Below, piece after piece: positions 7,615-16,754 of a DNA stretch of 64,000 nt. Origin of the DNA: JANWXR01 sp964608265 (GTDB taxonomy: Bacteria; Chloroflexota; Anaerolineae; Anaerolineales; UBA6663); NCBI GenBank assembly GCA_964608265.1, contig CAZSNP010000010.1, positions 26,043 through 90,042 on the forward strand. The letters run 5' to 3'. The translations under genes and the position numbers were made by a program. The notes below the pieces were generated by a model, which was given only the letters and a program-made list of their open reading frames with translations, did no database searches and was not told the origin of the DNA. The first letter of the stretch is position 1; the number at the start of each line of letters is the position of its first letter.

Positions 7615-10052
7615 CTCTGCGGTATTGGCGGACCATGGGGTGGCTGCCGCTCATCCTCTGCCTCACGGCCTGTTCGGGCATCGTCGCGCCCGATCAAACG
7701 ACGAATGGCTTGCCGCCCGCCACGCTGAGAGTCGGTGAGACGGTTGGTCAGACCTTTGTCGCGCGGCAGATGGGGCTGGCAGGTGTGGAGGTTTACCTTG
7801 ACCCGAACTTAGGGACAGCGGCGGGTGACGTGCGCTTGAGCCTGCGCCCCGAATACAACTCGCCCGTGGAGTTGGCCTCGGCGACCCTTCCGGCGGCAGC
7901 CATCCAAGCGCCGAGCTACTATCGTTTCAACCTTCCACCGCAGTGGGAGTCGCGCCAAGTTTATTACGCCATCGAACTTGAGTTGCAGGGCGGCGGCGAA
8001 TTGAGAGTCGGGCAAGGCTCGGCCGATAGCTACCTTGACGGCGCGATGTATCATAATGACGAGCCATCCGAAGCGCAGATGATGTTCCGGCTGGTCTATG
8101 ACACACCGCTTGGGCTGCTGGGCCTGGCTCTAATGGTGGGCGAATGGGTAGTGTGGTCAGTGGCCGGGTTGGCATTGTTTGTGTTGCCCGGCTGGGCGAC
8201 ACTCAGCTGCTTCTGGCCCTCGGATGCCCCGCTCGATGGGATGGCAAAGTTTGGAATCGCAGTCAGCCTCAGTGTGGCAACCTACCCTGTGCTCATGCTG
8301 TGGACTCATCTCATTGGTCTGCAGTTGGGATGGGCTTATGCGTGGCTTCCGGTATTGATGGCCGCCGGTGCGATTGTTTGGCGGCGCCGCTCGTTACGCC
8401 CTGATGCGCTTGGGATGACGCTCTTGCATTGGCGGCAATCAGAAACGTTCTGGGCGGACCTGACAATGATTGTTGTCGTTGCGCTGACGTTCGGCCTGCG
8501 CTACTGGCTGATCCGTTCCCAGGAAGCGCCGATGTGGGGTGACTCGGTGCATCACACGATGATTGCCCAACTCATGCTGGACAACGGCGGGCTGTTCGAG
8601 TCGTGGTTGCCGTATGCTGAGTTGAGCACCTTTACCTATCACTTTGGATTTCACACGGCGGTTGCGGTGTTTGCTTGGTTGACGGGCCTCGACTCGGTGC
8701 GAGCCGTGATGTGGGCGGGACAGATTTTGAATGGGCTGGCGGTTCTGGCTTTGTGGCCGCTGGTACTTCGGCTGAGCGGCAACCGTTGGGCAGCGGTCGC
8801 GGCGGTGATTGTGGCGGGCCTGCTTTCGCCAATGCCTAATTACTATGTGAACTGGGGCCGCTACACCCAGTTGGCAGGGCAGGTTATCCTGCCGGGTGCG
8901 ATGGCGCTGGCGTGGTGGGTCATCGACCGGCGCAGTACAGTGCCCCGCGCGGTGTGGGTGCTCGGCGCGCTGATGTGGAGTGGGTTGGCGCTCACACATT
9001 ATCGTGTGCTGATTTTTGGCATTCTTTTTATGATCGTGCTTATCCCGGCTGAAACACTGTCTCAACGTTGGCGCATGGCGCTAATACGTCCGGCTTTATT
9101 GGGCCTGAGTGCATTCGCGCTGTTTCTGCCGTGGTTCGTGCGCGTGTTTGGTGGGCGTCTAGTCGGTTATTTCGCCATCCGTATCACGACGCCGCCCACG
9201 GCGCTCAGTGACTTCGACCGACAATACAATTCACTCGGTGATGTGACATTCTATCTGCCGGTATACTTGTGGGGCGTGTTGCTGGTGGTGTTGCTGGTCA
9301 CGTTGGTACGCCGCCATCGCGCCGGCAGCGTGATGGTTGGGTGGGGAGGGCTGGTCTTGTTGGCGGCCAACCCCCAGTGGGTCGGCTTGCCCGGCTCCGG
9401 CTTGATCAGCAGTCCAGCGGTAATGATGGGCGCTTACATGCTGGTAGCGGTGCTTATCGGAGCAGCGTGTGGGTGGCTGGTAGTTGGATTGGATGCTCGC
9501 GTACAACAAGTCGGCGTGCAGATGGCCCTGGCCAGCGCGGTCAGCTTGGCGGCGTTAGCGGGTTTGCGGCAACGGTTCGCAGACTATCGGCCCGACTTGC
9601 ATGCGATGGTAACGCGCCCCGATACACGGGCGATGGAATGGATTCAAACGGATACTCCGGGTGAGGCGCGCTTCCTCGTGAATAGTTTCTTTGCCTATGG
9701 TGGCGGGCTGATCGTCGGGTCGGATGCAGGCTGGTGGCTGCCGCAGCTGGCTGGTCGTCTGACGACTCTGCCGCCGATGCTTTATGGATCCGAACAAGAA
9801 CTTGATAATGGCAACGATCTTCAGCACATCAACACGCGGGCGGCCAAGATCGAGCAGCTAGGCCCAGCAGCACCAGAGACTGGCGAACTACTGCGTACGA
9901 CCGGCATTGCATTTGTGTTTGTGGCTCAACGTGGCGGCATGGTCGGCAACCCTCAACTACCCTGGCTCGATGTTGCAACGCTACGCACAAGCGACTTGTA
10001 TCGCCAGGTGTATCATGAAGATCACGTCTGGGTCTTCGCTCTCAATCCTTAA
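7611..10052 (+). CDS. Polytopic GT-C-like membrane protein with N-terminal beta domain (DUF6541-like)
   Basis: The 813-residue protein begins with a lipobox-like signal (LILCLTACSG). About 130 residues of probable beta-sandwich follow (VGQTFVARQMGLAGVEVYL), then at least ten hydrophobic helices. Conserved positions shared with the protein at 20900-23302 are MWGDSVHH, FTYHFGFH, NGL and YYVNWGRYTQL. The acidic DS-HH in the first large outer loop resembles the catalytic loop of GT-C transferases such as ArnT/PMT. It may transfer lipid-linked sugars or polymerise the glycan outside the membrane. The family name is from memory and the activity is inferred. Confidence 0.7.
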   Translation: MTLRYWRTMGWLPLILCLTACSGIVAPDQTTNGLPPATLRVGETVGQTFVARQMGLAGVEVYLDPNLGTAAGDVRLSLRPEYNSPVELASATLPAAAIQAPSYYRFNLPPQWESRQVYYAIELELQGGGELRVGQGSADSYLDGAMYHNDEPSEAQMMFRLVYDTPLGLLGLALMVGEWVVWSVAGLALFVLPGWATLSCFWPSDAPLDGMAKFGIAVSLSVATYPVLMLWTHLIGLQLGWAYAWLPVLMAAGAIVWRRRSLRPDALGMTLLHWRQSETFWADLTMIVVVALTFGLRYWLIRSQEAPMWGDSVHHTMIAQLMLDNGGLFESWLPYAELSTFTYHFGFHTAVAVFAWLTGLDSVRAVMWAGQILNGLAVLALWPLVLRLSGNRWAAVAAVIVAGLLSPMPNYYVNWGRYTQLAGQVILPGAMALAWWVIDRRSTVPRAVWVLGALMWSGLALTHYRVLIFGILFMIVLIPAETLSQRWRMALIRPALLGLSAFALFLPWFVRVFGGRLVGYFAIRITTPPTALSDFDRQYNSLGDVTFYLPVYLWGVLLVVLLVTLVRRHRAGSVMVGWGGLVLLAANPQWVGLPGSGLISSPAVMMGAYMLVAVLIGAACGWLVVGLDARVQQVGVQMALASAVSLAALAGLRQRFADYRPDLHAMVTRPDTRAMEWIQTDTPGEARFLVNSFFAYGGGLIVGSDAGWWLPQLAGRLTTLPPMLYGSEQELDNGNDLQHINTRAAKIEQLGPAAPETGELLRTTGIAFVFVAQRGGMVGNPQLPWLDVATLRTSDLYRQVYHEDHVWVFALNP

Positions 10053-10057
10053 TCCAA

Positions 10058-11188
10058 ATGCGCATTGTATTGGTCGGACCTGTCTATCCTTATCGAGGTG
10101 GCATTGCTCAATATACGGCGCGTCTGGCCCAGGCGTTGGGGCAGCGGCACTCGGTGGAAGTGGTCTCATTCTGCGAGCAATATCCAGCCTGGCTGTATCC
10201 GGGAACAAACGATCGTGATCCCAGCATGGCGCCTCTGCAAGTTGCGGCCCACTTCTGGCTGCATCCCTTCTATCCCTGGAATTGGGTTCGAAACGCGCGC
10301 TCAATCCACGCTCTACGACCACAAGTAATCCTCATGCAGTGGTGGACGACGTTCTGGGGGCCGGCATTTGGGGTCACAGCTCGCCTGTTGCGTCAGGCTG
10401 GTTCTCCACTAATCTTCCTTGTTCATAATGCCTTACCTCATGAGCCGCGGTGGGGTGATCGGGCTATGACTCGTTGGGTGCTTGACGCGGCCACTGGCCT
10501 GCTCGCGCACTCGGCGCGCGAAGTGCAGCGGTTGCCGAACTGGACATCGCGTGCTCCCGTGGCAATGTGTCCGCTACCAGCCTTTGATCATTTCGTGGAC
10601 TCCCCCCTCGACCGAGCTGACGCTCGCCGACGCCTAGGCCTGGAATTGGACACACCTTTGATTCTGTTCTTTGGTTTCGTGCGACCTTACAAAGGTCTGG
10701 AATTCTTAATTGAGTCTCTAGCCCGGGTCAACTATGCCGATCGGCGTGTGAACCTGGTCGTCGCGGGCGAGATTTGGGAGGACGAAGCGCGTTATCGAGC
10801 GCAGGTGACGAGACTGGGTTTGGAGCATGCGGTTCGATTTGACAACTGGTATATTGTCGATGAGGTCGTGCCTCTCTACTTCGCGGCCGCGGATGTTTTC
10901 GCCGCGCCGTACCTGAGCGGTTCTCAAAGTGCGGTGCTTACGACAGCGGCGTCCTTCGGCATGCCGCTAGTGGTGACCAATACGATGCCGCTCGAGTCAC
11001 TTAACTTGCAGGCAACGGTAGTATATACCTCGCCCTCCGCCGATGTGGAGGCTTTGGCGCAAGCGCTGCGTTTGGCACTTTCGCATCCCGGGTTGGCCCA
11101 TCGTCGGAGCCGGCCGGAGGCTAATAATGAAAGTTGGTTGCGTGTCGTTGAGACCATTGAACGATTGGCCGGTGCTGTAAGCGTATGA
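10058..11188 (+). CDS. GT4-family glycosyltransferase
   Basis: This 376-residue GT-B enzyme has the N-terminal glycine-rich acceptor loop PVYPYRGGIAQYTARLA. The C-terminal donor domain includes ILFFGFVRPYKGLEFLIESL, LVVAGEIWED and PYLSGSQSAVLTTAASFGMPLV, where the usual EGFG-type acidic motif is replaced by a SGSQSAV turn. It probably transfers a hexose from a nucleotide sugar to the growing lipid-linked glycan. The ATG lies six bases after the preceding stop, and the end overlaps the next gene by four bases, so it is within the operon. Confidence 0.86.
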   Translation: MRIVLVGPVYPYRGGIAQYTARLAQALGQRHSVEVVSFCEQYPAWLYPGTNDRDPSMAPLQVAAHFWLHPFYPWNWVRNARSIHALRPQVILMQWWTTFWGPAFGVTARLLRQAGSPLIFLVHNALPHEPRWGDRAMTRWVLDAATGLLAHSAREVQRLPNWTSRAPVAMCPLPAFDHFVDSPLDRADARRRLGLELDTPLILFFGFVRPYKGLEFLIESLARVNYADRRVNLVVAGEIWEDEARYRAQVTRLGLEHAVRFDNWYIVDEVVPLYFAAADVFAAPYLSGSQSAVLTTAASFGMPLVVTNTMPLESLNLQATVVYTSPSADVEALAQALRLALSHPGLAHRRSRPEANNESWLRVVETIERLAGAVSV

Positions 11189-12372
11189 AAATCGCTTTCG
11201 TGATGGCGCAGAGTCTCGATAGCCCAAGCGGCCTAGGCCGCCACGGGCCGTTGGCGCGCGAACTGACGCGTCTCGGTCACACGGTGGAGGTCTACGCGCT
11301 GCATCCTGACTGGGGCAGCTTGACCCAGCACAGGTTTGACGAATCGGGCGTGCAGGTCCATTATCTCGCACAGATGCACGTGCGCAAGATCGATTCGCGC
11401 AAGTTCTACTTTGGCCCAGTACAGCTCATGTTGGTGGCGTTAAGAGCGGTTGTGCTGCTGGCTCGAGCGGTCGGGGCCTCTTCAGCAGATTGGCTGCAAG
11501 TGTGTAAGCCTTTACCGATCAACTTGCCGGCTGCCCTCCTCAGCCAACGGGGTAGGCGGCTGATCTGCGATTGTGATGACTATGAGGCAGCGACCAACCG
11601 CTTCGCCTTGCCAGGACAACGCACAGTGGTCCGATATTTCGAAAATGGCGTGGCGCGTTGGGCGCGGGCACTGTCGGTGAACACCCAGTTTATGTACCGA
11701 CATTACCAGCGTATGGGTTTTCCGGAATCGAGACTGATCTGGGTGCCCAATGGTGTCGAGCGTCATCGCTTCAGCCGACCCTTCGAGACCGCCAAACTTC
11801 GCCAACGACTGGGTTTGTCGGCGGATCAACCCGTTGTCATCTATGTGGGGACACTGAGCCGGCATAGCCACGCGATTGATTTGCTGTTGAGCGCCTTTCA
11901 TCGGGTGGCGCGAGCCATGCCGGATGTGCGCCTACTTCTGGTTGGGGGGGGTGAGGATTTCGACAACTTGCAGCACCAAGTGCACACCATTGGTCTGCAG
12001 GGCAGTGTCCGTTTTGTCGGGCGGGTGGCTCCGGACGAGGTCCCGGCGTATCTTGGGCTTGCGACCGTGTCCGTGGACCCAGTGCATGATGACCTAATCG
12101 CGCAAGCGCGATCGCCTCTCAAGATAGTCGAAAGTCTGGTTCTGGGGGTGCCCGTTATCACCGGCGACGTGGGCGATCGGCGGTGGATGTTGCACGAGGG
12201 AGCCAGCGGCGTATTGGTGGCACCCGGGGATGCGAACGCTCTGGCGGAGGGCTTATTGCTGCTGCTGGACAGCCCAGCGCGACGCGCCGAAATGGCGAGC
12301 TCGGCATTGGCGGGCCGCGATGCGTGGTTTTGGGATCGTTTGGTGGAGCACTACGTGGAGGCCTACCAGTGA
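11185..12372 (+). CDS. GT4-family glycosyltransferase
   Basis: The 395-residue GT-B protein has the N-terminal loop SPSGLGRHGPLARELTRLGH and the C-terminal donor-binding fold VIYVGTLSRHSHAIDLLLSAF, LLVGGGEDFDNL, VRFVGRVAPDEVPAYL and RSPLKIVESLVLGVPVITGDVGDRR. The KIVE segment corresponds to the family's E-x7-E region. It is cytoplasmic or membrane-peripheral, and its substrate is unknown. It overlaps both neighbours by four bases (ATGA-like upstream, GTGA downstream), which indicates translational coupling with the flippase gene. Confidence 0.86.
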   Translation: MKIAFVMAQSLDSPSGLGRHGPLARELTRLGHTVEVYALHPDWGSLTQHRFDESGVQVHYLAQMHVRKIDSRKFYFGPVQLMLVALRAVVLLARAVGASSADWLQVCKPLPINLPAALLSQRGRRLICDCDDYEAATNRFALPGQRTVVRYFENGVARWARALSVNTQFMYRHYQRMGFPESRLIWVPNGVERHRFSRPFETAKLRQRLGLSADQPVVIYVGTLSRHSHAIDLLLSAFHRVARAMPDVRLLLVGGGEDFDNLQHQVHTIGLQGSVRFVGRVAPDEVPAYLGLATVSVDPVHDDLIAQARSPLKIVESLVLGVPVITGDVGDRRWMLHEGASGVLVAPGDANALAEGLLLLLDSPARRAEMASSALAGRDAWFWDRLVEHYVEAYQ

Positions 12373-13670
12373 GGCCCAGTGAGTGGTTAGGGCAGTTGCG
12401 CAAGCGCCTGCGTGGGCGCATCATCCGCAATCTCTTCTATCTGCTCGGCGGCACGCTGGCAGCTCACATCGCCGTTACGATTAACTTCGCGATCCTGGCG
12501 CGCCAATTGGGCCTGGTCCAGTATGGACAATTTGCCGCCTCAGCGACGTTGTTGTCTGTACTTTCCATCGCCTTCAGTCTTGGCCTAGATACCTGGGTTT
12601 TGCGAGAAGGGGGGCGAAATCCTGCCGAGCTTCCGGCTCATCTCGGTAGCGTTGGCGCGCTCAAGGTTGCTCTGGGCGGTGTCTGGTTAGTGGCTTTACA
12701 CGCATTGGTGCCGTGGTTGGATGCGAACACATTCCCGCCGCGCATTCTGAGCCTGATGGCCCTTGTGGTATGGATGGATAGCTTGCTGCTGACTGCCTTG
12801 AGCGGCTTCAAAGCGGCCTTACAGAACCAGACGACGGTCATGTTGGAGGCGGGTTCCGATTGGCTCACCCTGCTGGCCACCCTTGGACTGGCAGCGCTTG
12901 GGACAACTGATGCGATTATGTATCTCGGGGCGCGCCTCATCGTCTTGGTAACCAGCCTGGCGGCGGCCGGTTGGTGTGTAGTGGTCGTACTGGGCGTGCC
13001 GCGACCCCAGCTACGTCGGGAGAGCGGGTTGCGGTGGCGGACGATCTTCAGTTTTTCGGTGTCCGACCTGCTGGCCTGGGCCACGATGCGGCTGGATGTA
13101 TTGATCGTTGCTGTGATCCTGGGCCCGACAGCCGTTGGGCTATATGCGCCGGCGGTTACGATCATCAACAGTTTCTTCATCTTTCCCAATGTGGGCTACA
13201 CGGTAATGATCCCGGTCCTGAGTCGGCTATTTGCAGCCGATGCATCCCAAGCCTGGGCAATGTCCTGGCGGTCGGTTAGTGGCCAGGCCCTGACCGGATT
13301 GGTTTTGTCCGCGAGTCTGCTCGGCACGGCACCGATTGCCCATTGGGTGCTGGGCCTGGAATATGCGTCACTCGTGCTCTTATTGCAGTTGTTGAGCCCG
13401 CTGCTCTTTTTCAAGGCACTCAGTTTTGGCTGGGCTACCATACTCGTCGCGCTGGGCCGCCAGACCCGTCGGGCCATGGTGCAGTTTATCAACGTACTGT
13501 TGATTGTGGGATTGGATCTGGCCGCGGCATACCTTTGGGGGATTGTGGGCGTCGCACTGGTATTTGTCATGATCGAAGTGTTTATCTGCGTCGGCTATGG
13601 CCTGGCAGTGTACTCATCTAGTCGGCGATTTCTAGCTTTTCGGTCCGTGGAATCTGATGGCTTATGGTGA
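12369..13670 (+). CDS. Polysaccharide flippase (Wzx/MATE-like)
   Basis: This is a 433-residue membrane protein with about 12-14 hydrophobic segments. It opens with the basic, amphipathic RGRIIRNLFYLLGGTLAAH and the FAILARQLGLVQYGQFA helix typical of the polysaccharide-biosynthesis (PST/MATE) family. It would flip an undecaprenyl-linked oligosaccharide across the membrane. The open frame extends 186 bases upstream into the preceding gene. The GTG at 12369 is chosen because it forms a GTGA overlap with the preceding stop and places the first helix normally. Its end overlaps the pyruvyl transferase start by seven bases. Confidence 0.87.
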   Translation: MRPSEWLGQLRKRLRGRIIRNLFYLLGGTLAAHIAVTINFAILARQLGLVQYGQFAASATLLSVLSIAFSLGLDTWVLREGGRNPAELPAHLGSVGALKVALGGVWLVALHALVPWLDANTFPPRILSLMALVVWMDSLLLTALSGFKAALQNQTTVMLEAGSDWLTLLATLGLAALGTTDAIMYLGARLIVLVTSLAAAGWCVVVVLGVPRPQLRRESGLRWRTIFSFSVSDLLAWATMRLDVLIVAVILGPTAVGLYAPAVTIINSFFIFPNVGYTVMIPVLSRLFAADASQAWAMSWRSVSGQALTGLVLSASLLGTAPIAHWVLGLEYASLVLLLQLLSPLLFFKALSFGWATILVALGRQTRRAMVQFINVLLIVGLDLAAAYLWGIVGVALVFVMIEVFICVGYGLAVYSSSRRFLAFRSVESDGLW

Positions 13671-14956
13671 ATATTCTGCTGACCAATGTGCACTCGTTTC
13701 GCAACGCAGGCGATGCGGCCCTGACACAAGTGGCCGTGGAACTACTACGGAGGCAGTTCCCAGAGTGTCGTATCACCTTACTCGTCGACGACCCGGCGAG
13801 CTACGATGGTGGTGATACGGCCGTGCCGTCTTTCTATTATTTGTTCAAACGACCACAGAGTGATGGCACATACCGGTGGCGGGTCGGGCATCTGGCGTGG
13901 AGCCTAATATTGAGTTTGGGCCTGGCTCTGGGCTATCGGCTGACGGGTATGCGCCGATACTGGGCTGCGGATGATGAACTGGCACTGCTATTGCAGGCCT
14001 ATTTTGATGCTGATCTCGTTGTGAGCACTGCCGGAGGGTTTCTCTACAGTTCCGGCGCTGTGGGCCTGGTGTATGGTGTCGCAGTTTTCACTATGCTGCT
14101 GGCCGGTGCCATGGGTAAGCCGCTGTATATGTTGCCGCAGTCGCTTGGACCATTCCATCGATCTTGGGAACGTTGGCTATTGCGCCGTTTGGCGGCCCGT
14201 ATACGCCTGATGATGGTCAGAGAACAACATTCACTTGATCTGCTCGAGCGTATTGGTGTTCAACCGGCTCGCTGTCATTTGGTGCCCGATATGGCCTTTT
14301 GCCTAAATGTTGCGCCACGCCCTCGGGCCACCGAGTGGTTGACAACGCTTGGCGTGCAGCTGGATCGTCGACAACCCAAGATCGGATTTACTGTTATCAA
14401 CTGGGGAGCAGAAAACCGGCGTTTTGCTGGTCAGGCGAATTATGAAGCGGCAGTGGCCGCGCTGGCCCGTCATTGTGTGCACCGCTATCAGACTCAAATC
14501 CTGTTGTTTGTCCAGGTGACCGGGCCCAGCCTAAGTCAGAACGACGCAATTGTTACATGCCGATTGGCCCACCAACTGAGTGATATCGCGGCCCACCTGG
14601 CCGTCGTTGCGCCAGTGCCCCAGCCAGAGCTTTTGGCGGCCAGCTACGGGTTGATGGACGTTTTTGTTGGGACACGGATGCACTCCAATATCTTTGCGAT
14701 GGTCGCCGGCGTGCCCTTGCTCGCCATAGGGTATCAGCCTAAGACACAAGGGATCATGCAAATGGTAGGCTTGCATAAGTGGGTAGTGGGCATCGAACAA
14801 GTTAGGCCCGCGCAGCTCTGTGCCATGTTTGATCAGTTGTGGGCCGAACGTGTGGAAGTGCGTCAACAGTTGGCTCGGCGCCTGCCGGAATTGAGGGGCG
14901 AGGTCCACCGCGCTATGCATCGTGTGGTGATGGATTTTAGGGCGTGTAGGCCCTAA
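13664..14956 (+). CDS. Polysaccharide pyruvyl transferase family protein (CsaB/WcaK-like)
   Basis: The 430-residue protein fits the PS_pyruv_trans family: SFRNAGDAALTQ near the N-terminus, STAGGFLYSSG, PLYMLPQSLGPF, MMVREQHSLDLLERIGV, LVPDMAFCL and, near the end, VGTRMHSNIFAMVAGVPLLAIGY. The family adds ketal-linked pyruvate from phosphoenolpyruvate to sugars of surface polymers, which creates negative charge and, in CsaB systems, docking sites for SLH proteins. No SLH protein is visible in the window. The order flippase, pyruvyl transferase, glycosyltransferase supports a role in decorating the glycan of this cluster. Confidence 0.87.
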   Translation: MVNILLTNVHSFRNAGDAALTQVAVELLRRQFPECRITLLVDDPASYDGGDTAVPSFYYLFKRPQSDGTYRWRVGHLAWSLILSLGLALGYRLTGMRRYWAADDELALLLQAYFDADLVVSTAGGFLYSSGAVGLVYGVAVFTMLLAGAMGKPLYMLPQSLGPFHRSWERWLLRRLAARIRLMMVREQHSLDLLERIGVQPARCHLVPDMAFCLNVAPRPRATEWLTTLGVQLDRRQPKIGFTVINWGAENRRFAGQANYEAAVAALARHCVHRYQTQILLFVQVTGPSLSQNDAIVTCRLAHQLSDIAAHLAVVAPVPQPELLAASYGLMDVFVGTRMHSNIFAMVAGVPLLAIGYQPKTQGIMQMVGLHKWVVGIEQVRPAQLCAMFDQLWAERVEVRQQLARRLPELRGEVHRAMHRVVMDFRACRP

Positions 14957-14962
14957 TCCGAA

Positions 14963-16150
14963 ATGCAGAGTCGCCTACGTGTACTGCAAATTGTGGCGGG
15001 CCTGCCGGTCGAGAACCCAGCCGGCAGTGGTATCACCCGTTTTGTGATCAGTTTGTGTCAAGCCCTCGATCGGGCCCGCTTCATTCCAATGATTGGGGCG
15101 TTGTGGTCGTATGATGCCTTAAGCGAGAGTGCCATCATCGATTCGCTACGCGGCGATGGTATCCCGGCCTTTGCAGCGGCGGCTTGGGATGCCGCCTCGC
15201 CTTATGCAGCCCTGTGGAAATCACTCCGCGCCCTCGCTAGTTATGTTCGAACCCATCCCGTCGACATCGTGCACTCACATTCCGAATTTGGTGATATGGC
15301 AGCACTCTGGTTGAAGGCCAAGGGGGATGTCCGCTCAATCCTTCGCACTGTTCACTACGGTTATGGGTATGAGTGGCGCAATAGGCCCTGGCGCCGTTGG
15401 CTTCTCACGAACTTGCTGTATCCACTTTGTTTTGATCTGGAAGCCGGTGTAAATCGCCGTATCGCCCAACAGCTTAGTGATCGCCCGGTCGCGCAATGGC
15501 TGAGGCGTCAGGGGTTGTATCTGCCGAATGCCATTGACTTGGGTCGTTTTGCGCAAGGGCGAACTGACTCATATCAGGTGCGGCGCACTCTGAACGTGCT
15601 GGCTGCCTCGGCGGTCATTGGCACAGTGGGGCGCTTGGCCGAACAAAAAGGTCACTGGCGCTTGATTGAAACCGCCGCAATTGTCCTGCGGCACCATCCG
15701 CAGGTACATTTTCTAGTCGTGGGCACTGGAGACCTTGAAACGAGTCTTAGGGCTCAAGCTTTTCATTTGGGTATCGATGCCAACGTTCATTTCTTGGGGG
15801 CGCGTGCTGATGTAGAACTAATTCTGCAGGCAATCGACATCTTTGTCCTCCCGTCCCTTTGGGAGGGATTGTCAACCGTCATCATGGAAAGCATGGCAAG
15901 TGGCGTGCCGGTCATCTGCAGCGATTTGCCGGCCAATCGTGATCTCGTGCAGGCCGGTGTCAATGGGTGGTTGTTTCCCGCAAATTACTCGCCACAGTCT
16001 TGGGCAGGCGTCATTATAGAGGCCCTCGAACGACCCGACCTGTGCCGGGCATATGCGTCGCGGGCCTTTGAAACCGTTGAGGCCCACTCCATCGAGAATG
16101 TTGCTCGCCAACAGATGAAAGCCTATGAAACCTTGGCTGACCGACGCTGA
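14963..16150 (+). CDS. GT4-family glycosyltransferase, last gene of the + strand glycan cluster
   Basis: The 395-residue GT-B enzyme has NPAGSGITRFVISLCQALD at the N-terminus, HSHSEFGDMAALWLKAKG, and the donor domain GTVGRLAEQKGHWRLIETA, LVVGTGDLE, VHFLGARADVELIL and PSLWEGLSTVIMESMASGVPVI. The last motif has the canonical EGLSTVIMESMA acidic pair. It is a typical retaining GT4 transferase. It starts six bases after the preceding stop, and the gene after it is convergent, so it ends the cluster. No strong terminator is visible in the 49 bases downstream. Confidence 0.88.
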   Translation: MQSRLRVLQIVAGLPVENPAGSGITRFVISLCQALDRARFIPMIGALWSYDALSESAIIDSLRGDGIPAFAAAAWDAASPYAALWKSLRALASYVRTHPVDIVHSHSEFGDMAALWLKAKGDVRSILRTVHYGYGYEWRNRPWRRWLLTNLLYPLCFDLEAGVNRRIAQQLSDRPVAQWLRRQGLYLPNAIDLGRFAQGRTDSYQVRRTLNVLAASAVIGTVGRLAEQKGHWRLIETAAIVLRHHPQVHFLVVGTGDLETSLRAQAFHLGIDANVHFLGARADVELILQAIDIFVLPSLWEGLSTVIMESMASGVPVICSDLPANRDLVQAGVNGWLFPANYSPQSWAGVIIEALERPDLCRAYASRAFETVEAHSIENVARQQMKAYETLADRR

Positions 16151-16199
16151 AAACCCGTCTGTGTCAAGAACCGTCTATCACCGTGCCATCTGCGGGAGG

Positions 16200-16622
16200 C
16201 TATGGCAGATCCACCGCTAGATCGCCCACGTCGAGTTCTTGATCTGGATTGGTTATCCAGACCTTGGCCTGGCCTGAGGGTTCGGCGACAATTCGATGTT
16301 CGCCGTAAATGTCCCCGACGACGATTACGTATTCCGCGGCTGCAATATTCACAATCTCAAAATGCCCAACCTCATCGGTCAGCGCACCGGGACTCCTAGC
16401 ACCATCCAGGAGGAATGCCCCATCGTCGCTTTGACGATAAACTTGCGCCAGCCTGACGCTGACGCTCGCCAAGGGCAAGGATGTTGTGGAGGACAACACT
16501 CGCCCAGAAACTGAAGATTTGCCTGATTCGATTGTTGCTGGCGATGTGGGAGTGCCGGTCTGGAGAGAATTGCACGCGCCCAACAAGAGACACATTATCA
16601 GAAAGAAAGGCTTGAATTTCAT
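16200..16622 (-). CDS. Small lipoprotein with a carboxypeptidase-regulatory-like beta domain
   Basis: This is a 140-residue protein with a lipoprotein signal peptide: a basic-hydrophobic stretch MKFKPFFLIMCLLLGAC, lipidated Cys17. The mature part (about residues 38-135) reads as a CarboxypepD_reg/SpaA-like beta sandwich: VSGRVLSSTTSLPLASVSVRL, LTDEVGHFEIVNIAAAEYVIVVG. Such domains act as structural or binding modules on the outside of the membrane. It stands alone on the - strand between two + strand genes. Its partner or ligand is unknown. Confidence 0.75.
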   Translation of the reverse strand: MKFKPFFLIMCLLLGACNSLQTGTPTSPATIESGKSSVSGRVLSSTTSLPLASVSVRLAQVYRQSDDGAFLLDGARSPGALTDEVGHFEIVNIAAAEYVIVVGDIYGEHRIVAEPSGQAKVWITNPDQELDVGDLAVDLP

Positions 16623-16754
16623 GGAGCTGATGGTACCACTTCCCCGAGGATTGGCAATAACCCAAAATTACGGCCGGAGTTAATACAGGAGGATTATTGC
16701 TTTGGGGTTTGGTTTCGCTGATAGTTGAGCAAACAAGTCCAAGGAGCATAAACG

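Noticed and set aside
12183..12368. Upstream extension of the flippase frame
   Set aside because: It lies wholly inside the preceding glycosyltransferase gene. The GTG at 12369 gives the normal overlap and first membrane helix.
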